Assembly (NCBI GenBank): GCA_946405115.1
Contig: CAMJGB010000120.1
Span: 1-5,943, forward strand
Direction of reading: 5' to 3'
Length of the DNA: 5,943 bases
Origin: an uncultured Clostridia bacterium
Lineage (GTDB): Bacteria; Bacillota; Clostridia; Saccharofermentanales; Saccharofermentanaceae
Position 1 is the first letter of the stretch. Each line of letters starts with the position of its first letter. Position numbers and translations under genes: made by a program. Below, one piece after another: positions 1-5,588 of this stretch. The notes beneath the pieces are model-generated. The model was not told the DNA's origin. It saw only the letters and a program-made list of their open reading frames with translations, and did no database searches.

Positions 1-1
1 G

Positions 2-361
2 AGCTTAATGAGCGTGGTTACCTGCGCGGAGTACAGGATTGAGGCTCCCGGTATTACGGAGGCGGTGCTTAAGCTTTTCGAGATGGAGTGCGTGGAGACA
101 ACAAAGAAAAGCAAGGGGCGCGAGGTGAAGACCGACATAAGGCCACTTCTCATAAAGCCTTTGACTTCGTCGACGCCGGACAGTGCCGAGTACATGTGCT
201 ATGCGGGTTCACAGCAGAATTTAAGGCCTGACGTGCTTTTGAAGGCGATATGCGAGAGTGCCGGGTACGATGCGGCGCTCGCTTCTGAGGCAAGGATAAC
301 AAGACTTGCGCTTCACGGCGGAACTTATCCTGATATTTGCTCGATTGAAGGTTTGGTATGA
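2..361 (+). CDS. DUF2344 / radical-SAM-linked protein, C-terminal part (5' end outside window)
   Basis: The reading frame is open from base 2, so this is the tail of a longer gene; the ATG at 8 is an internal Met (the two preceding visible codons give S-L), not a convincing start, and it has no ribosome binding site in view. The visible 119 residues resemble the second half of the DUF2344 (TIGR03936, radical SAM-linked) family: an SLMSVVTCAEYRIEA stretch, then a segment ending in KTDIRPLLIKPL, then QNLRPDVLLKAI and ARITRLAL near the end. These proteins are usually encoded next to, or fused with, an unusual radical SAM protein, often near rng and rplU; their biochemical role is not established. 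Here the next gene downstream is instead an independently promoted MarR regulator. Codon use differs from the following genes: none of the 8 Ile codons is ATC, and GCG and AGG are common. Family call is from memory of conserved blocks; moderate to good confidence. Confidence 0.72.
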   Translation, partial: SLMSVVTCAEYRIEAPGITEAVLKLFEMECVETTKKSKGREVKTDIRPLLIKPLTSSTPDSAEYMCYAGSQQNLRPDVLLKAICESAGYDAALASEARITRLALHGGTYPDICSIEGLV

Positions 362-373
362 TTAGTGTATTAT
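345..373 (+). promoter_or_regulatory. Sigma-A-type promoter of the fabT-acp operon
   Basis: A -35 hexamer TTGAAG (345-350) and a -10 hexamer TATTAT (368-373) are separated by exactly 17 bases, giving 4/6 and 5/6 matches to the vegetative consensus. Transcription would start near 380, leaving a short leader before the ATG at 408. The -35 box lies inside the last codons of the upstream DUF2344 gene, so the operon can be read independently of it. The -10 overlaps an inverted repeat that may be an operator. Confidence 0.6.
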
Positions 374-386
374 CCTTAACTGATAA
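370..386. promoter_or_regulatory. Putative MarR/FabT operator (inverted repeat TTATC-N7-GATAA)
   Basis: TTATC (370-374) and GATAA (382-386) form a 17-bp interrupted palindrome centred on base 378. It overlaps the -10 box and the predicted transcription start of the gene encoding a MarR-family regulator. MarR dimers typically bind palindromes of about this length, and FabT-type members autoregulate from sites overlapping their promoter. The position is what makes it credible; the half-sites are short and AT-rich, so it may be chance. Confidence 0.4.
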
Positions 387-407
387 CAGGAACAGGAGCC
401 GCGTTTA

Positions 408-929
408 ATGAACGATCGTGAGCAAAAAATGGCAGAAGAGCTCGTAAGCATCTTCGAGAAAGTGCTTGTAGCAGAGGAGAAATCTCTGCAGAAGGGCTAT
501 TTCTCGAATTTGTCTCTCGCCGAAATGCACACACTCGACGCCATCGGTCCTTATGAAGCAAGGACGATGACCGAGACGGCACAGATTCTTGGCATCACTG
601 TAGGTACTCTCACAGTATCCGTAGACAGACTCGTTAAGAAGGGTTTTGTAAACAGACGCCGTGACGAGGACGACAGAAGAGTAGTAAGGATCAGTCTTAC
701 ACGCGAAGGTAAGCTCGCAGCAAGAATGCACGGCAAGTTCCACAAGGTACTCGCGAAGCATATCCTCGAGCCCTACGACGAGAAGGAGCAGGAGCTGCTT
801 CTAAGTCTCGTATCCGAGGTGGACGACTATCTGAACACACAGGTTGCACGCTACGATAACGACGATAGGATAAGACAGACCGCGAAAGACGTGGCCAAAG
901 ATGTAAGAAGGAGAAAAACAAATGACTGA
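408..929 (+). CDS. fabT: FabT-like MarR-family transcriptional regulator
   Basis: A 173-residue winged-helix repressor. The DNA-binding domain spans about residues 35-105: the LSLAEMHTLDAIG block (35-47), a recognition-helix region around ITVGTLTVSVDRLVKKG (63-79), and a basic wing RRRDEDDRRVVRISLT (83-98). The helix after it, with RMHGKFHK (106-113), belongs to the dimerisation part. The EMHTxDxIG, RRVVxxSLT and RxHxxFHK blocks match my recollection of streptococcal FabT, the repressor of the type II fatty acid synthesis genes that uses acyl-ACP as corepressor. The gene for an acyl carrier protein immediately follows and overlaps by 8 bases, which fits. The start is supported by AGGAG at 394-398, nine bases before ATG. 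Residues 145-173 form a charged tail longer than in the usual ~145-residue FabT. Specificity for fatty acid genes is inferred, since no fab biosynthesis genes are in view; a general MarR regulator is the alternative. Confidence 0.78.
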   Translation: MNDREQKMAEELVSIFEKVLVAEEKSLQKGYFSNLSLAEMHTLDAIGPYEARTMTETAQILGITVGTLTVSVDRLVKKGFVNRRRDEDDRRVVRISLTREGKLAARMHGKFHKVLAKHILEPYDEKEQELLLSLVSEVDDYLNTQVARYDNDDRIRQTAKDVAKDVRRRKTND

Positions 930-1203
930 CAGCGAAGTGCCCCGAGAACGTATGAACGATAAGAAGGATCAGGTTTATTCAGACCTTCTTAATATTCTCA
1001 CCGAGGAACTCGGAGTTTCACCGACAGATGTAAATCCCAATCTCGACATCAGAGATGATTTACTGTTCGACTCACTACAGCTTTACTCATTCATTATCAC
1101 CGTAGAGGAAGCGTACGACATCAGGATCGCGGATGAACAGATCGATAAGGTTCATACCATGAATGATCTTGTAGATATGGTGTACGACATCATTAATAAG
1201 TAA
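922..1203 (+). CDS. acpP: Acyl carrier protein
   Basis: A 93-residue acidic helical protein with the phosphopantetheine attachment motif FDSLQL; Ser51 in DSL is the predicted modified residue. Helix II follows (residues 51-66, ending TVEEAYDIRI), then DEQIDKVHTMNDLVDMVYDII as the last helices, the normal ACP layout. It would carry acyl groups as thioesters in the cytoplasm. The start at 922 has a good ribosome binding site (AAGGAG, 908-913) and overlaps the fabT-like gene by 8 bases; an ATG at 952 would give a protein nearer the usual ~80 residues but has a weaker upstream signal. The N-terminal extension of about 15 residues is slightly unusual. Since no other fatty acid synthesis gene is beside it, it may be a second, specialised ACP rather than the housekeeping one. 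Clear as an ACP-like carrier; the acpP assignment is less certain. Confidence 0.88.
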   Translation: MTDSEVPRERMNDKKDQVYSDLLNILTEELGVSPTDVNPNLDIRDDLLFDSLQLYSFIITVEEAYDIRIADEQIDKVHTMNDLVDMVYDIINK

Positions 1204-1211
1204 TCTAACTA

Positions 1212-2189
1212 ATGAGATATATCCTGATAATTAATAGCAGGAATAACCAGGCTAATCAGCAGAAACTCGAAGATGCGATCGTACGTGTCGCTCAGGAAAA
1301 TCCTGATCTTAGGAGCAGGATGGAGTTTCGCTATACGGAATATCCGGGTCACGCCGCAGATGTTGCCGTCGAGACAGACGAGAAATATCACGGCTCTGTC
1401 GCAGTAGTCTCATGCGGAGGTGACGGAACGATCCACGAGATTGCCAATGCTCTTGCGTACAGGAAAACACCTCTCATTCCCATTCCGTTCGGAACAGGAA
1501 ACGACTTTGTAAGAACGGTTCATCCCATTTATAAGACATGGAAGATTGACGACTATCTTCTTAATCTCGACAATATTGTTTATAAGCCCATCGACCTTAT
1601 CAAGATCGACAGCTTTGACCTGATGGGCAACTTCATACCCGGATGGTCTTCATACTTTAATAACGTTGCATCCATCGGACTTGATACTAAGGTCCAGTCA
1701 GATGCCAAAGCTATGGTCGAGGCGAAGGACACACCCTTCACCCGTAAGACTGCATATCCCCGCGCTGCTGCACATAATCTGTTCGGCAAGCGCGCTCATA
1801 AATTCACATACAAACTAGATCTCGAGAACGGTGAGACCGTGACCGGCGATTCTGATACTTATACATTGATAAGCATCTGTAACGGCAAGTACTACGGCGA
1901 CGGATTCATGCCCGCACCTACTGCTGAAGTGGACAGCGGCGTGGCAAATGTCTGCGTAGTTGATGATGTCAGCACAATGCGTGCAGTCTCACTTATCCTT
2001 AAGTATCGTGCCGGTAAGCACGAAGGCAAAGAAGGAATCCATACATACAGAGCGACGAGCGGCGTCATCACGACCGGTGATCCTTCGCTTCAGTTGTTCG
2101 GCAACTACGACGGCGAAGACTTCTTCGGCAACCGCATCCGCTTCGAAGTTTGCCCGGGTTCATTGAATTTGGGATTCTATAATTCCTGA
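1212..2189 (+). CDS. Diacylglycerol kinase-family lipid kinase (DagK/YegS/LCB5 type)
   Basis: A 325-residue cytoplasmic or membrane-peripheral lipid kinase that would phosphorylate diacylglycerol or a related lipid alcohol with ATP, feeding phosphatidic acid back to phospholipid synthesis. The N-terminal catalytic domain starts with MRYILIINSR, has the nucleotide-binding GGDGT (residues 69-73) and the PFGTGNDF block (92-99). The C-terminal beta-rich domain has NGKYYGDGF (224-232), PAPTAEVDSG (235-243) and the catalytic DGE (300-302), so all hallmark residues are present. Length is normal for the family. It begins 8 bases after the acp stop and has no clear ribosome binding site, suggesting translational coupling to acp. 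Bacterial homologues include the DgkB and YegS/YtlR groups; the true substrate cannot be read from sequence. Confidence 0.9.
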   Translation: MRYILIINSRNNQANQQKLEDAIVRVAQENPDLRSRMEFRYTEYPGHAADVAVETDEKYHGSVAVVSCGGDGTIHEIANALAYRKTPLIPIPFGTGNDFVRTVHPIYKTWKIDDYLLNLDNIVYKPIDLIKIDSFDLMGNFIPGWSSYFNNVASIGLDTKVQSDAKAMVEAKDTPFTRKTAYPRAAAHNLFGKRAHKFTYKLDLENGETVTGDSDTYTLISICNGKYYGDGFMPAPTAEVDSGVANVCVVDDVSTMRAVSLILKYRAGKHEGKEGIHTYRATSGVITTGDPSLQLFGNYDGEDFFGNRIRFEVCPGSLNLGFYNS

Positions 2190-2195
2190 TAGTTT

Positions 2196-3575
2196 ATGGT
2201 TACTGCGGGTTCAGACAGAAAGAAGATAATTACAGCCGCTCTGATTCTCGTGGCCCTGGTCTTTGCCAAGATCATGCTAAGGCCGTTCGGAGCATTGGAT
2301 GAGCTGTGGGTTTATAACCTCTCCCGAGGTGTAGCCATGGGTTATCTTCCCTATAGAGATGTGGCTATGGAGACAATGCCTCTGTATTATTTGGTTTTCT
2401 CTTTGCCACTTCTGCTTTACCGGTCTTTGTTTGTATATAGAATAGCGACCGCTTTAATGTTTTCCGCACTCGCTATTTCTTTCTACCGAATCTCTTCGAA
2501 GATGACGGATCACTTAAGAGGACTTCTCGCATCGTCTGTCTTCGTAGCATTAATGGACTATTCGACTTACAACGGTCTTATGGTTCTTCTGATGTTTTTT
2601 GTGTTTATTCTGTTTGGCCGCCTTAACACCCGCAATGCTGTTATAGCCGGCGTATTAAGCGGATTTGCCATTCTGTGCAGACAGACTTCGGGAGTGCTGT
2701 TTGTTATTGCAGTCTTGTGTTTTATGTGGTTTTACAAATCCTTCCGCAAGTATATCCTTCCGTTCCTTATTGGATGGACGGTTATTATGTGTATGTTCGC
2801 TGTGTATTTGCTTGCGACAGATTCGTTTGCGGCTTTCTGGGATTGCTGTTTGTTTGCACTCATCGGTTCCAATGAGACTAATTCGATATTCCTCGCAGAC
2901 GGAATAACTGCCGGTGTTATTGCAGCTGCAGGTGTTGCTGCTTCTATATATCTTATTAGGAAGAACCACAGTAAAGATGATGTTTTGCATTTGGTGTTTG
3001 GATTGGTTTTGCTGACTATCGCAGTCCCGATAGTAGACCTTATGCACATGTTATATTCTGCGGCTTGGTTTCTTATCCCTATCCTGAAACTGGTTGACAA
3101 CAAAGTCAGTGGTTCGTTCCTGAAGATTACCATTGCTGCGGTAAGTGCAGTCGGACTGTTCCTCGGCGTATTTGAATTGCCTCAGACATGTCTTGATAAC
3201 AGATACAGAGAATTATGGATGATCCCTGTCCGTTCTTCAGAGATCGAGTACTATGAACAGCTGATCTCCTTTAATTCCCGATTTGTTGAAGAAGGAAAGC
3301 ACGTCGTAATATTGACCAGCGGAAGATGCATCATCAGCATTATGACGGACAGCTTTGATACTGTTTACGATAACTACTTTATTGCCAATAAGGGAACAAG
3401 AGGCCCCATTTCTTTTATCGAAGAAGATATGGAGAATCCTGATGTAATGTTCCTGATTCCTGACGATTACGAAGAAGAGAACTGGACAAACCCAAGAGGT
3501 GTTCTTTCTTATATCCAGTCTGAGTGTGAGCCAGTCGAACGTTATGATGCGTTCGTCTGGTATGCACCGGGTTAA
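2196..3575 (+). CDS. Polytopic membrane glycosyltransferase, GT-C superfamily (GT39/ArnT-like)
   Basis: A 459-residue integral membrane protein with about ten hydrophobic segments (first at residues 11-29, others near 63-78, 82-97, 107-141, 148-180, 187-207, 236-254, 263-281, 284-300, 309-327) and a soluble C-terminal tail (about 329-459). The first outer loop carries ALDELWVYNLSRG with Asp35-Glu36, followed by YRDVAMETMPLYYLVF (53-68). This resembles the first-loop acidic motif and D...PPLYY pattern of PMT/ArnT-like GT-C enzymes, which transfer sugars from polyprenyl-phosphate carriers to lipids or proteins outside the membrane. It starts 6 bases after the lipid kinase stop with no strong ribosome binding site, so it is the last gene of the operon and probably translationally coupled. 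Donor and acceptor are unknown. Its stop TAA lies within TTAA (3572-3575), shared with the convergent gene. Confidence 0.68.
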   Translation: MVTAGSDRKKIITAALILVALVFAKIMLRPFGALDELWVYNLSRGVAMGYLPYRDVAMETMPLYYLVFSLPLLLYRSLFVYRIATALMFSALAISFYRISSKMTDHLRGLLASSVFVALMDYSTYNGLMVLLMFFVFILFGRLNTRNAVIAGVLSGFAILCRQTSGVLFVIAVLCFMWFYKSFRKYILPFLIGWTVIMCMFAVYLLATDSFAAFWDCCLFALIGSNETNSIFLADGITAGVIAAAGVAASIYLIRKNHSKDDVLHLVFGLVLLTIAVPIVDLMHMLYSAAWFLIPILKLVDNKVSGSFLKITIAAVSAVGLFLGVFELPQTCLDNRYRELWMIPVRSSEIEYYEQLISFNSRFVEEGKHVVILTSGRCIISIMTDSFDTVYDNYFIANKGTRGPISFIEEDMENPDVMFLIPDDYEEENWTNPRGVLSYIQSECEPVERYDAFVWYAPG

Positions 3576-4345
3576 TCAGGGAAGATGATGTCGTCGAGAT
3601 TGCATAGTATCGCGGCCCTGATTAAGTCTTTGAATCTTTGTGAATCGAACTGACTCTTATCCGTTATTCTGAAGAACACGATGTCCTTGAATTCCACAAA
3701 TCCGTTGTTCAGATAATTGAATTTCCTCTTCTCAGATTTATCCATGTAATCCGGTTCATCAAGCGCACCGTCCGTCTCGACTGCAATCGGCTTTTCCAAT
3801 TCCGGAGCATAGAATGTTGCGTCCGGATAAAGCTGAGTGAAGTGATTCGGAGACAGATCGATCTCGACCTTATATTCATATCCCCAGGCATCCAGGTTCG
3901 TACAGACAATAAGTTCATTCTTGGATCTTAATTCTCTGCCGTTGTACTCAATCGTTTTACCGTTTGTAAGTATCGGGTTCTGCATTTCCTTAGACTGGAA
4001 ATATCTTTCTTTGGTGAGTCCTCGTTGTTCTTTTCTCTTGAGTGGAAATGTTATATCTCTTGGATTGCATATATAAGTAGTCTTCCAAAGCGTTGTCAGA
4101 TAATCGAGCTTCGATCTTAATTCCGTCGATTCTCTGATCAGCTTGGAATAGATGATCCCGTCATTGCTGTCTATCAAGAAACAGAGTCTGTGTTTACGAT
4201 TAACTGAAGGGTCGTCCGGTTTACGGATTACATAGACGGCAGGCTTTCCTCTGTGCATACCAAAGAATCCCTCAGGCATGGACTCGAGTCTTTGTTTGTA
4301 ATATGCGATCAATAATTCGTGGTGTTCTTTGTTAACTATCAGCAT
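3572..4345 (-). CDS. PD-(D/E)XK nuclease-fold protein of unknown function
   Basis: A 257-residue soluble protein. The C-terminal half looks like a PD-(D/E)XK nuclease core: an RSKNELIV helix with Glu144, then YEYKVEIDL, then YPDATF with Asp175, then IAVETDG with Glu190/Asp192, followed by EPDYMDKSEKRKFNYLNNGF, a helix common in DUF559/Vsr-like folds. I recall related uncharacterised proteins in Clostridia with SKSE, YPDF and WEHxGMMDDPEY motifs; here that last block reads ETDGALDEPDY. The N-terminal half (1-130) is partly helical and not recognised. The final catalytic Lys of a classical motif is replaced by Thr191 in ETD, so activity is uncertain. The start at 4345 is the first in-frame ATG of the gene and shows no clear ribosome binding site; the leader instead has TAGAAT six bases upstream. 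It follows the GT8 gene after 214 bases, in the same direction. Could be an accessory, repair or defence protein; no partner gene is visible. Confidence 0.6.
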   Translation of the reverse strand: MLIVNKEHHELLIAYYKQRLESMPEGFFGMHRGKPAVYVIRKPDDPSVNRKHRLCFLIDSNDGIIYSKLIRESTELRSKLDYLTTLWKTTYICNPRDITFPLKRKEQRGLTKERYFQSKEMQNPILTNGKTIEYNGRELRSKNELIVCTNLDAWGYEYKVEIDLSPNHFTQLYPDATFYAPELEKPIAVETDGALDEPDYMDKSEKRKFNYLNNGFVEFKDIVFFRITDKSQFDSQRFKDLIRAAILCNLDDIIFPD

Positions 4346-4351
4346 ACTAAG

Positions 4352-4357
4352 ATTCTA
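4352..4357 (-). promoter_or_regulatory. Candidate -10 box of the nuclease-like gene
   Basis: On the minus strand TAGAAT (5/6 match to TATAAT) ends six bases before the ATG at 4345, so transcription would start at or next to the start codon. There is no good -35 hexamer at 16-18 bases upstream; the nearest Spo0A-box-like heptamer (4380-4386) would sit at about -35 to -41 from such a start, the zone where an activator could replace a -35 box. Weak on its own. Confidence 0.25.
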
Positions 4358-4379
4358 CCGTGGTCGAGGTGCCGATATT

Positions 4380-4416
4380 GCCGACAATTCTCTACAATTT
4401 TCGACAAAATTCGACA
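4380..4416 (-). promoter_or_regulatory. Four tandem Spo0A-box-like heptamers at 10-bp spacing
   Basis: Read on the minus strand, heptamers begin every 10 bases: TGTCGAA (4410-4416), TGTCGAA (4400-4406), TGTAGAG (4390-4396) and TGTCGGC (4380-4386). The first two are perfect matches to the 0A box TGTCGAA; the other two match 5 of 7. A 7-base box plus 3-base gap, head to tail, is the arrangement bound by the Spo0A DNA-binding domain at the abrB operator. The array lies 35-71 bases upstream of the nuclease-like gene's ATG and points the same way. Seen directly: the heptamers and spacing. Inferred: that Spo0A binds them. It could also be an AT-rich phased repeat for another protein. Confidence 0.5.
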
Positions 4417-4430
4417 AAGGTCTGCTGCGT

Positions 4431-4553
4431 GGTAGACCAAATGCAAGCTAAAAAATCTTATCGGTAGAAAATTGGTCTACATTTATCTGTTTTTCGATAA
4501 AATGTAGACCAATTATTTTAAATTTTGAGTTATCGGTAGAGTTTTGGTCTACC
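4431..4553. repeat. 123-bp array of alternating GTAGACCAA / TTGGTCTAC repeats, nested palindrome
   Basis: The 9-mer GTAGACCAA occurs at 4432-4440 and 4504-4512, and its reverse complement TTGGTCTAC at 4472-4480 and 4544-4552. In addition TTATCGGTAGA occurs as a direct repeat at 4458-4468 and 4530-4540, each followed by 3 bases and TTGGTCTAC. The result is two 49-bp units (4432-4480 and 4504-4552) with identical architecture, 72 bases apart. At the same time the outer 11-bp arms (4431-4441 with 4543-4553) and the inner 15-bp arms (4470-4484 with 4500-4514) are both centred on base 4492. Function unknown: a small mobile or REP-like element, an operator array, or transcript hairpins are all possible. 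Confidence 0.85.
4470..4514. repeat. 15-bp perfect inverted repeat (stem-loop), possible terminator of the GT8 gene
   Basis: AATTGGTCTACATTT (4470-4484) pairs perfectly with AAATGTAGACCAATT (4500-4514) around a 15-base loop. On the minus strand the stem can extend by TATC/GATA past one bulged T, leaving an 8-base loop. It lies 46-90 bases beyond the stop codon of the GT8 gene and is followed on that strand by only four Ts, so it could act as a modest terminator, or belong to the repeat array rather than to transcription. No better terminator for the GT8 gene is visible. Confidence 0.5.
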
Positions 4554-4557
4554 AAAA
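4542..4557. repeat. Short palindrome directly after the GT8 stop codon
   Basis: TTTTGGT (4542-4548) and ACCAAAA (4551-4557) are perfect inverted arms with only CT between them, starting two bases after the TGA of the minus-strand GT8 gene. The two-base gap makes it more likely a protein-binding palindrome than an RNA hairpin. Its core is the last TTGGTCTAC copy of the larger array. Confidence 0.55.
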
Positions 4558-4559
4558 TC

Positions 4560-5582
4560 TCACTTAAACATCTTACGGGCGCGAATTCGCTTAGGCAGCA
4601 GCTTCAAATTCCTGTAGCGACCCTTCAAATAGCAATAAAGACCGGGCATCTTGCCCGCTGTGCCGAAGAATCTTTTACGCTTGGAACTCGAAGACTTGAT
4701 CGAACGAAGTTTATTAAGATCGTACTTGCCGTTCGGATACAAAGACTCGCAGACTCCAAACCAGGCATCCGCATCTTCGTCCATATAGTAGACACCTTCC
4801 TCGCGCCACGGCTGATAAGTTCCGCCGCCTGCGAAGTGGATGATCAACGGCTTGATATTCGCGCGGTCGAATTCTTCTTCGGTATAGTAATCTGATTCGC
4901 TCTTCGTTGATACGGAATAGATATGCTTCGGCTTAAAGAATCTGCAAGTGAACATCATGTTCGCAGCAACCGGTAAAGTTGTGAACTGATTAAAGAATGC
5001 GACGTTCATTATCTCCTGATCCGCACCTAAGAAAGTGTTTGACAGATCGATTGTCTTAACTGCTTCGAGGAATCTTTCCGGTACGTTTTGTTCACGGCAT
5101 TTCTCCACATCAAACAGAAGTATTCCGGAGTTATAGTAAATGTCATGCTGCTTATGTCCGATCAACACATTTACATACGATGTTGACTGATCGATGACAG
5201 CACCCAGCGGATTTCCTTTAAGGTCAAAATGAATGAGTGAAGACAGATCATCTTTGATCAACGTATCGCAGTCGAGATAAAGAACACGTCCTTCATTAAC
5301 GTAATCGGAAATGAAGAATCGTGCGTATGGTGAATAGCCTCCGCGGTAGGGAGGAATACCTGCGTCGACGAGACGCTTCGAGATGTCTTCGATCGGAATA
5401 AAATCTATCTCACATCCGAATTGATCTGCGATCTTAGAAAGATCATCTTTACGCTCTTCCAATGATGATTCAATTATGTGGATTACGACCTTAGAGCTTA
5501 AGCGTGAAAGGAGTGAATATAAACTTACCGCACAAAGTTCGCAGTAGTTTTTATCAGTAGCGTAAAGTATGTGATCAGCCAT
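4560..5582 (-). CDS. Glycosyltransferase family 8 protein
   Basis: A 340-residue GT-A fold, retaining-type glycosyltransferase that would move a sugar from a nucleotide donor to a cell-surface glycan or lipid acceptor on the cytoplasmic side. Family hallmarks are in order: the N-terminal HILYATDKNYCELCAVSLYSLL donor-binding strand and helix (4-25), the YSPYARFFI block (83-91), the metal-binding DXD in YLDCDTLI (Asp104, Asp106), YYNSGILLFD (149-158), GADQEIMN (186-193), and the C-terminal IIHFAGGGTYQPW (247-259), which corresponds to the HxxGxxKPW metal/donor motif. Residues 299-340 are a strongly basic tail that may bind membrane phospholipid. Length is typical of LPS/wall-glycan galactosyl- or glucosyltransferases. 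The ATG at 5582 lacks a ribosome binding site and lies six bases after a good extended -10 box. It is transcribed alone as far as can be seen. Sugar specificity is not predictable. Confidence 0.9.
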   Translation of the reverse strand: MADHILYATDKNYCELCAVSLYSLLSRLSSKVVIHIIESSLEERKDDLSKIADQFGCEIDFIPIEDISKRLVDAGIPPYRGGYSPYARFFISDYVNEGRVLYLDCDTLIKDDLSSLIHFDLKGNPLGAVIDQSTSYVNVLIGHKQHDIYYNSGILLFDVEKCREQNVPERFLEAVKTIDLSNTFLGADQEIMNVAFFNQFTTLPVAANMMFTCRFFKPKHIYSVSTKSESDYYTEEEFDRANIKPLIIHFAGGGTYQPWREEGVYYMDEDADAWFGVCESLYPNGKYDLNKLRSIKSSSSKRKRFFGTAGKMPGLYCYLKGRYRNLKLLPKRIRARKMFK

Positions 5583-5588
5583 ATATTT

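Noticed and set aside
8..361. Complete 117-residue protein starting at the ATG at 8
   Set aside because: The frame is open to the window edge and the first residues already fall inside a conserved block of the DUF2344 family, so this is a truncated view of a longer gene.
376..921. Several minus-strand open frames opposite the fabT-like gene
   Set aside because: The plus strand has a convincing MarR protein with promoter and ribosome binding site; the opposite frames show no domain and are Cys/Ser/Arg-rich shadow sequence.
952..1203. Shorter ACP starting at the ATG at 952
   Set aside because: It would give a typical ACP length, but the ATG at 922 has AAGGAG at good spacing and overlaps the upstream stop in the usual coupled manner.
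2655..3133. Minus-strand open frames of about 130 codons inside the GT-C gene
   Set aside because: They lie opposite a clearly coding membrane protein, have compositions typical of antisense of hydrophobic codons, and show no ribosome binding site or recognisable motif.
4389..4417. Promoter TTGTCG-N17-TAGAGA for the nuclease-like gene
   Set aside because: Spacing is right but the -10 matches only 3 of 6, and both boxes are made of the same repeated heptamer, so the match is probably a by-product of the tandem repeat.
4419..4438. GGTCT-N10-AGACC hairpin as a separate element
   Set aside because: Only a 5-bp stem with a 10-base loop; it is best explained as the edge of the larger GTAGACC repeat array.
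4431..4553. CRISPR array
   Set aside because: The repeats alternate in orientation, number only two units, and the intervening sequences are unequal (17, 3 and 23 bases) and AT-rich; no cas gene is present.
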